DNA of 64,000 nucleotides from positions 623,501 to 687,500 of the forward strand of contig NC_091115.1 of assembly GCF_024713975.1 (NCBI RefSeq). The letters are read 5' to 3'. The translations under genes and the position numbers were made by a program. The notes under the pieces were generated by a model. The model worked only from the letters and a program-made list of their open reading frames with translations. It did no database searches and was not told where the DNA came from. Every line of letters begins with the position of its first letter. Position 1 is the stretch's first letter. The DNA is from Paralichthys olivaceus (Eukaryota > Chordata > Actinopteri > Pleuronectiformes > Paralichthyidae). Shown here piece by piece: positions 23,745 through 35,700 of the stretch.

Positions 23745-25166
23745 GAAATCATACCTGAGCTCCATGGATGGATTATCATGACCAAGGGCCGTGGACATAA
23801 ACTCACCACAGACCCACACACGCAAATGCTACACGTGAACTGCGTGTGCCTGAGGTCGACACAACCACACAGAATAAATCACTTTGAAATTATATTTGTT
23901 ATTTTGACATTTGAAATTACTGCTGTGATTTTTTAAAGGTAGAGCAGAGTAATTATATCTTTAGTCAGTAAATTATTATCAATGAAAACCGACATCATCC
24001 AACATCTTTGATGAAGTCATCAAACTCTAAGTTCAGATGAATACAGTGGGAAAAGTTTTCACACGCAGTATAAAATCCACCTGTACTCCAGCTTCATTAG
24101 GGTGTCTCTAGGTTCTGCTCAGACTCAGATCCTGGTTCTGCTCAGACTCAGATCCTGGTTCATACAGAGAAACTGTATTTAAACTAAAGTAAATGTGTCT
24201 CTGACCTGAAGCATCGAGCTGCTGTACGATGAGATATTTGAGTTTGTGTGGTTTTAAAGAAAGACTCCTTCCATCTCCTTCAAACTGCAGAGTGTGGCCC
24301 CGGGGCCCGGCCTCCGTCCAAGGAGAAGAAGAGGACTCGGACACAAAGACAACAAAAAGACCCTCAGTGAAAGAGTCCATGGATTTGATGATGTGGAAAG
24401 TCTTTGTGTTTGGACTGTGGGGAGATGCATTCATGTGCATTAAGGACGTCGCTGCGTTTTGAAAACGATGCAGCGACTGGTCAAACACACAGAGAGGAAG
24501 TGAAGTTATATAAGACTCGAGGAGCGAACATGAAATAATTATAGCTGTAAAAAAACCGTTTCATCGTGAGGTCTGTTTCACTGCAGCTCTGCAGCTTCTC
24601 GTCACGTTCTTCAGGAGACGTGTGCATTTTCAATCACTAAATGTTTCAAGTCTGTGTCGATAACTTGAGAAACTAGTTTTGACTCGGCTGAGGGGGTTTC
24701 ATTTCTTTAGGAACTTAATTTAACAAGTTAAACCAACTCTCAGCTGCTCATTCACTGAACTCATCTTTTCAATACATGTCAACTGTTCGCTCCGGTCCAC
24801 TAACACAACAACACAGCGACGGTCATCTGGACATTAAACGCAGAGGAAGAGACGCCGCTTGTGTTTTCACAGAGAAACGTTTGACTTGATAAAATAAACT
24901 CAAACCACAGAAGATGAAGTCTTGGTTCAGATCTGACGTCAGCTCCTCCAAAATATTGTTTCTTCAAATGTGTGACCCGACAAAAAATCACTGTTCTTCA
25001 AACTCTGATTATAAAGATTATAAATATTAATATAAAGATTATAAAGATTATTATAAAGATTATAAATACATCGTCAGCTCCGACTGTCCGTTTATCACTG
25101 AGGCCATTTTCTTCTTCTTATAAAATGTGATGAAAATCTGAACCGTTCATTTTACAGTTAGAGAGA
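20411..25166. other. Intergenic DNA upstream of kcna5
   Basis: No gene could be supported. It contains a GACAACATGACACG-like degenerate purine stretch at about 20440-20660, (GAT)n at 21639-21668, (CA)n at 22470-22499, (GT)n at 23563-23587 and 23697-23741, a 23-bp direct repeat pair near 24112-24157, and an ATAAAGATT repeat near 25010-25072. Frames open on both strands at about 20897-21365 look like part of an unidentified dispersed repeat rather than a gene. Confidence 0.5.
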
Positions 25167-25174
25167 AAGACAGA

Positions 25175-25178
<4 letters not shown>

Positions 25179-25214
<36 letters not shown>

Positions 25215-25247
25215 GATGATTATTCCTGACCTCTGTCTGTCTGTCTG

Positions 25248-25309
<62 letters not shown>
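25179..25309. repeat. (GA)n and (CT)n runs facing each other
   Basis: Pure (GA)n at 25179-25209 and (TC)n at 25252-25309 are complementary and separated by 42 bp containing a small (TCTG)n run. Single strands could pair over about 30 bp. The structure is roughly 220-290 bp upstream of the kcna5 start codon. Confidence 0.9.
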
Positions 25310-25312
<3 letters not shown>

Positions 25313-25531
25313 CGGGTCCTCCTCCTCTTCTCCTGTGCTTTTAATATTTACTTCATCCAGACCATCGCTGGTTTAAGCCTCAACAGCAGCAGCAGCTCTC
25401 GTGCGTCCATGTGAAGAGAAGCTGCGGCCGCAGGACGCACCAGTCCCGCTTCATCCCGCTTCATCCCGCTGCTGCACATTATTTTTAACTTTTTTTTATC
25501 TCCTGGAAAAAATTAATAAATATCGGAGACG

Positions 25532-25579
25532 ATGTTTGCGTCGCGGATCAACAAGTCTCTGGTGTTTCCGCCACATTGA
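25532..25579 (+). other. kcna5 upstream ORF 1
   Basis: ATG at 25532 opens a 15-codon reading frame ending in TGA at 25577-25579, 17 bases before the kcna5 ATG. It has A at -3, so initiation is plausible if the leader covers it. Confidence 0.4.
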
Positions 25580-25585
25580 CCGTGG

Positions 25586-25606
25586 ATGGCTGCGGGATGG
25601 AGATAG
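25586..25606 (+). other. kcna5 upstream ORF 2, overlapping the start codon
   Basis: ATG GCT GCG GGA TGG AGA TAG overlaps the kcna5 ATG (25597) in another frame. Its context is weak at -3 (T), while the main ATG has G at -3 and G at +4, which should favour leaky scanning to kcna5. Confidence 0.4.
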
Positions 25607-27306
25607 CCTTGGTGAGCTTTGAGAACGGCGGCGCCAAAGGGAGCGGTGGAGGTGGAGGAGGCAGCAATGCCGAGGAGAGCTGCCGGAACGCGCTGGATGT
25701 CCCTCAGCCCGGCTTCGTGCAGACTGGACTCGGGGAGGACTTCGGCAAAGAGCTGAACACCCGGGGGAGTCCTCAGCAGCGGCTCCATCCGCTCCACAGC
25801 TCCTGGAAAATCAACGACATGAACAACACTTTCAGCTGCAGCGAGAACGCCATGGATGCGCTTTTACGCGCGGACCACAGTCCCCATCTGTTCGACGAGG
25901 ACATGCTGGACATGGACATGGACACGGAGAGCAACGAGAGGGTGCTCATCAACATAGCCGGGCTGAGGTACGAGACCCAGCTGGGCACCCTCAACCAGTT
26001 CCCCGACACTTTACTCGGAGACCCCGCCAAGAGGATCAAGTACTTCGACCCGCTCCGGAACGAGTACTTCTTCGACCGCAACAGACCGAGTTTTGACGGG
26101 ATTTTGTATTTTTATCAGTCGGGGGGGAAGATCCGGAGACCCGTGAACGTGTCCATCGACGTGTTCGCGGATGAGATTAGGTTTTATCAGCTGGGGGAGG
26201 AGGCCATGGAGAGGTTCCGAGAGGATGAAGGCTTTATAAAGGAGGAGGAGAAGCCGCTGCCTCAGAACGAGTTCCAGAAGCAGGTCTGGCTCATATTCGA
26301 GTACCCGGAGAGCTCGAGTCCCGCCCGGGGCATCGCCATCGTGTCCGTGCTCGTCATCACCATATCCATCATCACCTTCTGCCTGGAGACGCTGCCAGAG
26401 TTCAGGGATGAGCGGGAGCTGCCGGTCACCAGCCGCCTGGACAACAGCACCGCGCCCCGGCCGTCCCTCACCTTCACCGACCCCTTCTTCATCATCGAGA
26501 CCACGTGCGTCATCTGGTTCACCTTCGAGCTCTTCGTGCGCTTCTTCGCGTGCCCGAGCAAGTCCGAGTTCTCCAAGACCGTCATGAACATCATCGACAT
26601 CATGTCCATCATGCCTTACTTCATCACAGTGGGCACGGAGCTGGCGGAGCAGCAGGGCCAGGAGCACCAGAACGGGCAGCAGGCCATGTCCCTGGCCATC
26701 CTGAGGGTCATCCGCCTGGTGCGGGTCTTCAGGATCTTCAAGCTCTCCAGACACTCCAAGGGGCTCCAGATCCTGGGGCAGACCCTGAAGGCCAGCATGC
26801 GGGAGCTGGGCCTCCTCATCTTCTTCCTCTTCATCGGGGTCATCCTCTTCTCCAGCGCCGTGTTCTTTGCAGAAGCGGACGAGCCGGAGTCTCACTTCTC
26901 CAGCATCCCGGACGCCTTCTGGTGGGCGGTGGTCACCATGACCACGGTGGGCTACGGGGACATGAGGCCGGTGACGGTCGGGGGTAAGATCGTGGGCTCC
27001 CTGTGCGCCATCGCCGGCGTGCTCACCATCGCGCTGCCGGTGCCGGTCATCGTGTCCAACTTCAACTACTTCTACCACCGGGAGACGGACCAGGACCAGT
27101 CCTCCCTGAAGGACGAGCCCAACAGCGGCAGAGCGAGTCCCGAGCTCAAGCGCAAAGGAAGTAAATCATCCGCCAAGTCTCAGGACGCGGAGAACAACGA
27201 CGCAGCCGCTTCTGGAGAGAAGGCGAACATGAAAGCGAACAGCAACATGGACTTCAAGAGATCCCTTTACGCGTTCTGCCTGGACACACGGGAGACAGAC
27301 CTGTAG
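25597..27306 (+). CDS. kcna5: Kv1.5 voltage-gated potassium channel (shaker subfamily)
   Basis: This is a 569-aa plasma-membrane delayed-rectifier K+ channel subunit. The ATG at 25597 begins [13 protein letters not shown], matching the start of human Kv1.5; the frame extends seven codons upstream only to a TTG. In order: a variable N-terminus with a glycine run (14-22); T1 about 116-210; S1 about 246-265; the S1-S2 loop with a potential N-glycosylation site at N283 (NST); S2 about 297-316; S3 about 329-347; S4 367-387; S5 about 404-425; the filter TVGYGD 450-455; and S6 463-490 with PVP. R457 replaces the TEA-favouring tyrosine, as in mammalian Kv1.5. The end, [14 protein letters not shown], is Kv1.5-specific and finishes in a PDZ ligand (TDL). 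The gene is intronless over its CDS, lies in tandem with kcna1 about 21 kb upstream on the same strand, and is strongly GC-rich compared with its flanks. Confidence 0.96.
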   Translation: MEIALVSFENGGAKGSGGGGGGSNAEESCRNALDVPQPGFVQTGLGEDFGKELNTRGSPQQRLHPLHSSWKINDMNNTFSCSENAMDALLRADHSPHLFDEDMLDMDMDTESNERVLINIAGLRYETQLGTLNQFPDTLLGDPAKRIKYFDPLRNEYFFDRNRPSFDGILYFYQSGGKIRRPVNVSIDVFADEIRFYQLGEEAMERFREDEGFIKEEEKPLPQNEFQKQVWLIFEYPESSSPARGIAIVSVLVITISIITFCLETLPEFRDERELPVTSRLDNSTAPRPSLTFTDPFFIIETTCVIWFTFELFVRFFACPSKSEFSKTVMNIIDIMSIMPYFITVGTELAEQQGQEHQNGQQAMSLAILRVIRLVRVFRIFKLSRHSKGLQILGQTLKASMRELGLLIFFLFIGVILFSSAVFFAEADEPESHFSSIPDAFWWAVVTMTTVGYGDMRPVTVGGKIVGSLCAIAGVLTIALPVPVIVSNFNYFYHRETDQDQSSLKDEPNSGRASPELKRKGSKSSAKSQDAENNDAAASGEKANMKANSNMDFKRSLYAFCLDTRETDL

Positions 27307-27346
27307 ACCTCCGCGCTATAAAACATTAAGGCCCATAGTTGTGTAG

Positions 27347-27352
27347 AATAAA
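27347..27352 (+). promoter_or_regulatory. Possible kcna5 polyadenylation signal
   Basis: AATAAA lies 41 bp after the stop. This is very close, so a more distal site is likely to be used as well. Confidence 0.2.
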
Positions 27353-29392
27353 CCCCCATTAATGGGCTCTTAAGTCTTTGCACACGGCGCAGGAGGATCA
27401 ACACATCGCAATCCTGAAAAGTTTTAAGAGCGACGGGGTTGATTTATAAAAAGCACATTTTAATCCGCCTCAATCTGGTGAGCACTTCCCTCAGAGTTCT
27501 GAACGAACCACGGAGCATGTGATGCAACACTGAGGCCCTTTAACTGAGCAGGAGCTGCCGCAGAACAGGAGCCTGAGCCCGACACTTTATCAAGCTGCAG
27601 CCGCTCTTTGTACATAAAGTAGGAAACAGTCCATATTCTGCAACACAAGAAGAAGCCAAATTTAGTTTGTTCTCACCCTCCCTACATTTAGTCATTATGT
27701 TTACAGGAGAAGCAGAAGTGTACATATATCCCACACGCCTAGTTATCAATTGGATTACGCTGTTATTGTAGATTTTGAGAAACAGGAAAAAGAAACAAGT
27801 ATATTTTTGACGCCTGTTTCCCTTCGCTCAGGTTCTGTCAAAGAAGTGAAACACTTTCCCTTTTTCCAGCTGAGAGTCGGTTCACTCTCAGAGGACCTGA
27901 ACAACAGCAGCCTTGTTTCTGATCATTTAAAACTTAAAGGAGTAAACTGAAGGAAAGAACAGAGGACAGAGCAGAGACCATCTGGAGAGATGAAGCCACA
28001 CTGACACCAGGTTAGTGTCCAACAGTTCAACTGTCTCCTTAGAAATGTGTTTTAATGATTCATGGGTTCATGTGTCCCTAACATTACTCCACAGTTTCAG
28101 CACCGGGGCTGAAGGGACAGCTCCTTCTGTATGGATCAGTTTTACACATGATTATAAATATCTCGTTAAAGAATCAACCATCCAGACGAGGATCAGTCCA
28201 CCGAGAAATCAGGTCTGATGTTTCATTGGCTTATTGTAGATATATTTATATACTTAGACGATTATGCAGATAACGACATTTAGGAAACTTTTAAACAGTT
28301 TGTCCACATCCAGGTTTTTCAAATCTAAAAGGTCCAACTCTGAATATCTGAGGTTTCAGGATCCTTGGATTTGATTTCAGCTTCGTAGTTTTGATCTAAA
28401 GTCTGGTCGTAGATTTACTTTTTACCGAGAAGCTTTGTAGTCGTGTGTCCATGTCAAGTTTAAGATGTTTTCACCTCAACAAACGTTGAATCGTTTCATT
28501 TGATGCTTGAAGTCGCAGAAACAAACAAACAGTTCAATCGTCCCCAAAAGAATTCGATGTAGAATATATGTATTAAAACATCATCGTGTGATGACCCTTC
28601 AGATTTATCTTGTGACCCTTTGGAGGGGCTCAAACCTCATGTTGTAAACCAGTGGACTGGGCTGTGGGCATTTATATAAAGCAGAAAAAAGCAGCTCCAG
28701 TCAATACTTTATTACTTTACTGGTTAATGATTATTATTACTATTATTATTATTATACCAGAGGTTATTTAAGATAACACACACACACACACACTGTATGT
28801 AGAAGGTTTATTGGTGGAGAGGGACACACAGAGGATCAGGCCGAGCAGATTCTGTTGGGAAACAAATGAATGCTGAGTTTGTGTTCGACCTCTGTGACTG
28901 GACGACAAGTTGGAATCTTTCAAAGCAGATTACAATGGGCTTTACGGCCGACATCACAGAGGAGTGTGTGCTTATGTGTTTGTGCGGAGTGGAGGAATTG
29001 AATATTTATTTTTAGAAATGCATAATTGAAAATATAGGAACGTCGCACAGTGAACGGTGTAGAAGTATGAAACGTTCCTGCAGGACTCCGACCTCACGCT
29101 GCTGCACATGGACGTGAGATGTTTGAGTGTTTTTTAGTTTGGAGTCCACAGGCTCATCAGCTGTTACACTCGTGTTTTCTCTGCAGCAGCTGCAGCTTCC
29201 TGCTCTTTTGTCCTGAGAGACCTCGAAGATCTCAAGTGGGAAGGAGGCGTCTTAAAGAACCAAACCAGAGTCCAACGTAGTTTTGTTCCCTTTGGTTTTC
29301 ATCCAACGTGTCAACACTCGATGAGTGACTTCAAAACTCTGTAACAAATACACAGTGAGGACGTCAGAATCCATATGTAAAATCCTTATAAT

Positions 29393-29393
<1 letters not shown>

Positions 29394-29458
<65 letters not shown>
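29394..29458. repeat. (CA)n/(AT)n microsatellite
   Basis: A short CA run passes directly into about 24 AT units. Confidence 0.95.
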
Positions 29459-29461
<3 letters not shown>

Positions 29462-30134
29462 AGGGAGACATGATATTATTTTAACTTCATGCCACAGAGA
29501 AATGACTGCAGATTGAGCTGCTTGTGAATCCTCTGGAATTGTTAAGACTCCACAGAAGTAAATATAAAGTACATGAAGCTGTGTATTTATACTTAACAGG
29601 AGCTGAATCGTATATTATAAAGTTTCCTACAGAACTTGTTTAAATGTCCCATGTTGGAGACGTCCTGACTCTGAGTGTCTTCACTTCGTGTTTGCTCATG
29701 AATTAATCCTCTTAGATGTAGAAGAGTTCAGAGTGAACATCGTAAATGCTCCCAGAGAACTGAGCTTCCTGGTTTACAAACTAAGACGGTTCATTTCACA
29801 GAACTCTGACAGAATCCTGAGAGCAGAGGTTTGTCGAGTACAAACAAGCAGCGAGCGAAGAGAAGGAGACAAACATTTACATCTGAGAGTTACGAGTTTC
29901 TTGTGAGAGAGAAAAGAGATTCGAGGCAAAAGAAATGATTCCGTGAATTAAGAAAATCCATAAAAGATAAAGTGAAAATAATAAATTCAGTTATTTGTCT
30001 CCACACTGAGCTTCCTCTGACCTCTCATCCATCGTTAATCACTTCAGGGATATTTGTCTTTGTTAATTAACTCCTTTGTTCACCACAGTGAACTGTATAC
30101 CCGTCATTTAGCATCTGTTGTGTGAGCGTGCAGC

Positions 30135-30172
30135 AGGAAGCTGCAGGACAAGAATCCGTCCTGCAGCTTCCT
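30135..30172. repeat. Perfect 15-bp inverted repeat
   Basis: AGGAAGCTGCAGGAC (30135-30149) and its exact reverse complement (30158-30172) are separated by 8 nt. The pairing does not extend usefully beyond 15 bp. Confidence 0.85.
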
Positions 30173-30822
30173 CGTGGCCTCACCTTCACTGACACGGTGC
30201 CAGCGGTGCAGCATCTGGACGCAGTCGACCAAAAGCCAATGTTCATGTTCGCCTGCATCTTTTATTAATTTCATCTGATTTCACAGAGTAATTACAGCCT
30301 CCGTCACCACCTCCTCTTGTTCCTGTCGTTCATTCCTCTGATTCTTTAGGGCCACACATGTAATTGTCTGTTTTAAAGACAAGGGTTCGATCTTCCTGCT
30401 TCTGTTCTCTTTCCCTGTTTGAGTTCCTCGGTAGAGATGGAGCGGCAGATGTGAATAGAGTCTGTGTGTTAATCGTGGCTGAAGGCGTCATGAGCGTAAA
30501 CAAAACCAAATGTTCACGATCACAAACCACGACTGTGAAGTGAAGTGACAGGAGCCTCAGATACGAAGGATTTTACTGCATCATAACGTTTCAGGCATTT
30601 GAAAAATTCAAAACCTGCTGAGGACGTTGTTTTCTTAAATCTGCACCTCAACTCTGAGAAATGAACAAAAAGCGTTAATAAGATCTTTTCATTGAGAATC
30701 TTTGGGCTCAGCTCGAAACTCCATTTATAAAACCTTAATGCACCAGTGACTGTGATCTCTGTGATGTTAGCGTGTGTTCATTTGAACTCTACAGTCGCTT
30801 CGTGTCAATCGTCACAAAAACC

Positions 30823-30931
30823 CAGTGAAGCCAAAAGTATGTGGACACACCTGTAAACGTACTTGTCTGATCCCGTGTTGTACACATGGCTGTAATACAT
30901 ATGGGTGTCCGTATACTTTGGGCCACTCAGT
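30823..30931. mobile_element. Short MITE, Tc1/mariner-like ends
   Basis: A 109-bp element. The left end (CAGTGAAGCCAAAAGTATG, then TGGACACACC) is mirrored by the right end (GGGTGTCCGTATACTTTGGG, then CCACTCAGT). The CCAAAAGTATGTGGACAC signature is one I recognise from abundant fish non-autonomous elements. It has no coding capacity. Confidence 0.65.
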
Positions 30932-32686
30932 CTCGCCCCCGTCGTGCTCTTGCTGCCACGTCTCTCTCTGCTCTTTGTTGTTCGTTCGAGCCTTTGTTCT
31001 GCCGGACGCATCAATTAGCCAGATAATACAGGACTACCCACAAGCCCCTGGGACACGGTCCAAAACTCCAATCATTTTGGCAGAGCCTCGGCTGTAATCT
31101 GGTGAACTGGCGGCCGCGCTGTAGATACAATTAGAGGCAGCTCGACCAATGAGGCTGCTCGGTGTCACGGATACGTGTAAACAACGAGGAAAATCTGATC
31201 TGAGTTTAAATGATCACTTCTCTGTGAAGGGTCGACAGCAGGACCGTCCACTGCTGGAGCCGCTAGTTGACGTCCCACAGCTTCGGGGACAAAGGAACAA
31301 ATGGATGTTTGGTGGAATTAATACAGTTTGTTAATCACAAATGTTTGTTACAGCCGCAGCTCTTCTGGTTCAGGGAGCAGGGGATCATGGGTAATATCCA
31401 GCGTTGTGTTTCAGTTCAGTGAGCGGAATGACAGCTCGGCTCTAAAGACTGAAAGGCTTTGTTTTCAGGTCATGAACACCACTCAACCAATCAAGGTCTT
31501 AATAATCAGCCATTTTACACAGAGTCGAATAAAAAAGATGGTAATGGCAGATTATGAGAAACTCAGGACACAGAGACAGAAAAGAACCAAATCCAAGTAC
31601 TGAAGGGAGCGGAGGAGTGAACTGAGGTGGAAGTCGAGCTGCTGCGTTCTGGAAGAGCTGCGGCGGTCAGAGACATTAGGTACAGGTAGACCAGCCGGGG
31701 GGAGGGGCTTCAGTCAGAGGTTTGTGCAGACTGGAGAAAAGAGAAGATTAATCATCTGTGAAGCTTCTTTGGGTTTGTTCAGGAGACGGTTCAGACCTGG
31801 TTCCTCTGGAGACGCAGGCGTGGTATGTTTTCTGAGGCTGCTGGTACTTTGTTCCTTTTATTCGTCTCTAGCATCTTGAAGTTTCTGACTTCAGAACACA
31901 AATATCCTCATTTCTGGAAAACATGTTTTAAGACGACTCATTTTCACCGATAATCAACAAGCACCTGAACATTAACTTTGTCCTGTTGTGGAAGTTAAAG
32001 TCACGATTCTCCGTCATGTTCTTTCTGACAGGATTTGGCCTAAACTTTTAAGCTCCGTCCTCCAAAACTTGGAACAGATTAAAAAAACAACTTTGCATGC
32101 AAACAAAACTGCAGCTGATCGACATCTCATTTCAGTGAGAGCTGAGAGATGGTATGAGCGTATCCATGACTAATCCAACTCTCTGTAATCTCGGGCCAGT
32201 GCGTTCTCCACCATTCTGACAAACAAACACACATAAGAAGTACAGTATTTACATGTGATGCATTATCATGCTTCTATTTTTACCCTCATAGAAGCTTTTA
32301 ATCCGGGGGCGTCTCGCTTCGCGTGACAGGGGAGCAACGCAAGAAACGCTTGTGAGGAGCTGCTGCAGCTCAACTAATTACACTGCTGTCACTTCACTGA
32401 CCCATCGACCGTGATTAGCTCGATTAAAACATGACTGTCGGGAGTAAATATGTGGCACTCAGCTGGAAATAGCCGGGTGAAGGTTTAGGAGTTAATTCAG
32501 GCTCCGGTCTCTGAACGTGGAGGCAGAGACGAGGCTGTGATTTCTGAAAACGTCGAGGGGCGAGGTGATTAGCGTGAGCTTGTTTCCACGGCTCTACTGA
32601 CTCCTATAACCCCGGCTCTGTCGGCACAGGCTGGGAAAGCGCTGGAAGCAGGAGAAACAAAGCGATGAGGAAGTTACATAACAAAC

Positions 32687-32736
<50 letters not shown>

Positions 32737-35700
32737 TGTCAGTCCTCAGCTGCAGCCTCCACTGCTGCTCCTCGAAAAAAGTTGGCGAGCAGGGAGAGAG
32801 CAAAGATGAGGCTGAGCTCGTCCTGGCTGACGATTGAATGACAGAGAGTCGAGTGTGTTTGTGACCGAATCTGAAGCTTTTAGGAAAAAACACATCAACG
32901 CTTTAAAAAATGACAAAGTCACGAAGATGAACTCTGTGTTTCTGTCGCTGCTTCAGGTTTGATCTGGTTCCTGCTGGATTAAGAACCCTGATCAATCTAC
33001 ACTGAGCCCTGCAGAACTTTACATCCCTTACATAGAACGACCATTCTCTTTATATATGGATGAGGTGCATACTTTGTTTTTCCAGAACTACCAGGACTGT
33101 AAAAAGTATTTGAATAGAAGCAGGTTAAAGTACTACTCATTTAAGTGAAGTATAAAACTTCTCTTTATATAAACACAGAGGGGTCACTGTCAGGTGGGAT
33201 ATTATCTTATAGGTTGTGCTCGTCGTCACATAAACAGCCAAAGCTGAAGCACTAACAGAAGTCGAAGTGTCGTTGCTGAAAGGAGCTGAAGTGTCAGGAG
33301 CTGAGCGTCAGCACTGAGAGCTTTAGAGCGTCAGATTCAAGTTCAAGCCCTGAAGGCTTCTGAACTGTCACTTTCATACACGAGCTCTGAAAGTAGCTGA
33401 AGTGTCAGTTAATGAAGTGACGGAGACGGTGGTAAACACTTCCTGTGGCTTTACTTTTTCACCTTGTAAAAATATCTGCAATCATATGGAGTTAAAGTAC
33501 ACGGAGTCGGAAAAACACATCGTAAAAGTACATCATGATTTATATTCATTTATTCTTGTGCAACGTAAATCAGAGACTCCACGTTTAATGAAATGATGTA
33601 GGAAGAGTATGAAGGTAAATATTTCTCTGAGCCAGATGGTTCGATGTACAGAACCATCTGTGAAAGAACTTGGCAGGTGATTGGATGAACCATCTGTCCA
33701 TCACTGTCCATGATGGACACTGAGTCCAGAGACAAACACTCGGTCTCTGCTCTTCGTCTTATTGAAGACAAACTGTGAATACTGGTGTTGACACGAGTGA
33801 AGCTGCAGCAGCGTCTGTCAACAACCTCTCTGTCGGAGGCTTCAACCAATAAGTATAAATACACGTTGTGAGATACAACTCGTATCCAAAGCAGCAGCAG
33901 AACACAAACCCAGAGTTTAGATCAACGTGGCGGCGTGAAGTCACAACATCCTCGTGCAGGTTATTTTAAACCCGGTCCGAGCTGCAGCTCTGCGAGTAGA
34001 AGAGAGTAGAAAGGAAACGCTGCCTCGTTGGCGTGTGATAATTAAAGGTTTTCAGACGAGCTGCTCAGCTGGCTCGAGGTCTGTGACATGGAAATGTAAG
34101 ACTCACATGATCTTATATAACCTAATGGTTTAGCCTGCGAGAAGAGCAGTTATCTTTAAAGTGGAAACACATTGTGAGCGTCGGAAATCATGGAATATAT
34201 GTTAACTCCGGTGGAAATGCTAATTAATCCCTCTCGGTGTTCCCGCCCCCCGCCGCCGCTCCGCTCATTTCACACATGGTAACATCACCTCCACTTTAAT
34301 ACCACGGTGACTCACGCTGACAAACGTCTCGGTGATTCATCAACGCAAATAAACAGATTCAGGATTGTGCTGAATACTGAAACCAAGGATTTACCGTTCA
34401 TCCACAGGTCAGGGGTCAGTGTCAGCTGTCAATCAGAACATCTCAGGCTGGTTTTAAATCATCTATTAACAAATTCAAACCGATCACAAACATGAACACT
34501 TGATTTCAACATTTACACGTTCCACCTTTAAAAACACGTGTGTGTGTTTGGATAAAGATTCAATTTGGACGTAACAGATTTAAGGTCAGTGATGTCAAAT
34601 ACAAGTATTATAAAGTGTAAACACTTTGAAGCAGAGGATACTTTAGCGTCAGATGTATTTCAGCAGTTTGGGTCCCGACAGACCGACGTGGTGCTTCTGA
34701 GAGCGGAGAGAGAAAAATCAAATAAGCAGAAAACAAGCAAACAAAGAGGAAGAAGGTTATCTAACCCGACTGAGTGAATGCAACGTTTCCACATGAGCGG
34801 CCGCTGCCATCTTCTGCATCATCTGCTTTAAGTGCAGCACTGCAGCGCTCCGCCACAGGCCACACAGCACCTACACACTGGATGTGTACATGATGAAGAT
34901 GATGATGATGAAGATGATGATAATGACACCTCAGGGCGCTGGTGCCAGCAGCCAATCAGATATCAGAGATGCTGCCGAGGCGATTGTTGGTTCAGAGACG
35001 ACGTTCGTCTTTCGAGTCTCTGGAAACTGACGCTTTTGTTTTTGTCTTGCACGAGATTATAAATCTTCAGATTCACATTTGTGCTGAATTATTTTAACAG
35101 TTGTTCAGTTTTCATCTTTTTTATTTCCAGGCTTTTCAACTCGAGTGTTTCTAGATCGAGTTCTAACTTCAGAGAGAATGTGTTTGTTAACACAAGGAGT
35201 CTTTTCATTCTGTTCACACTGATGCTACAAGGGAGAGGTTGAACAGTTTTTAATTTTACAAATATACAAAATATTATAGAAGTGTGAAAAATGTGAAGAC
35301 TGATTTTAAATGACCCAGAAGAATAAAAAAACAAGACACATTCACTGACTTCAGTGACCATCACACGGTCACATGGAGATCTTCAAGCCTCCATGTAAAC
35401 GTGACGTGTTTACATAACGCAGCCGGCTGATACGTCCGAGCGGCAGCGGGAACATAAAGGTCAGCGTGTGCACAAAACATGTCGGGCATCGAGCTGCAGA
35501 CCGTCTGTCTGACAGATCAGAGGTCAGTTTGAACTGTTGAAAAATACGTGGGCAGGAGAGAGAGGAGAGGAGAAGACAGGGCCGTGGGCACAGAGAGCAT
35601 CATCGTGAGTTATTCCACAAAAAGGTTCATGTTGGTTTATTCAAACAAATAATCAGAGCCTGTGAGATTCTTCTCTTCACAGGAAGAGAGAGAGAACTCA

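Larger units (their letters stand above)
27353..30822. other. Intergenic DNA downstream of kcna5, first part
   Basis: No gene was recognised. NTF3, the downstream neighbour of KCNA5 in mammals, would show as one long open frame and is absent. The stretch includes (TTA)n near 28730-28755, (CA)n near 28774-28793, (CA)n/(AT)n at 29394-29458, and a perfect hairpin at 30135-30172. Confidence 0.5.

Noticed and set aside
25576-25596. Seven extra N-terminal codons of kcna5
   Set aside because: The extended frame begins at TTG. The ATG at 25597 gives MEIALV, matching Kv1.5.
26011-27078. A 355-codon antisense frame across kcna5, and a matching 229-codon frame at 3909-4598 across kcna1, both starting [12 protein letters not shown]
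   Set aside because: Shadow of conserved GC-rich coding sequence; the similarity between the two follows from paralogy of the sense strand. No promoter or known family.
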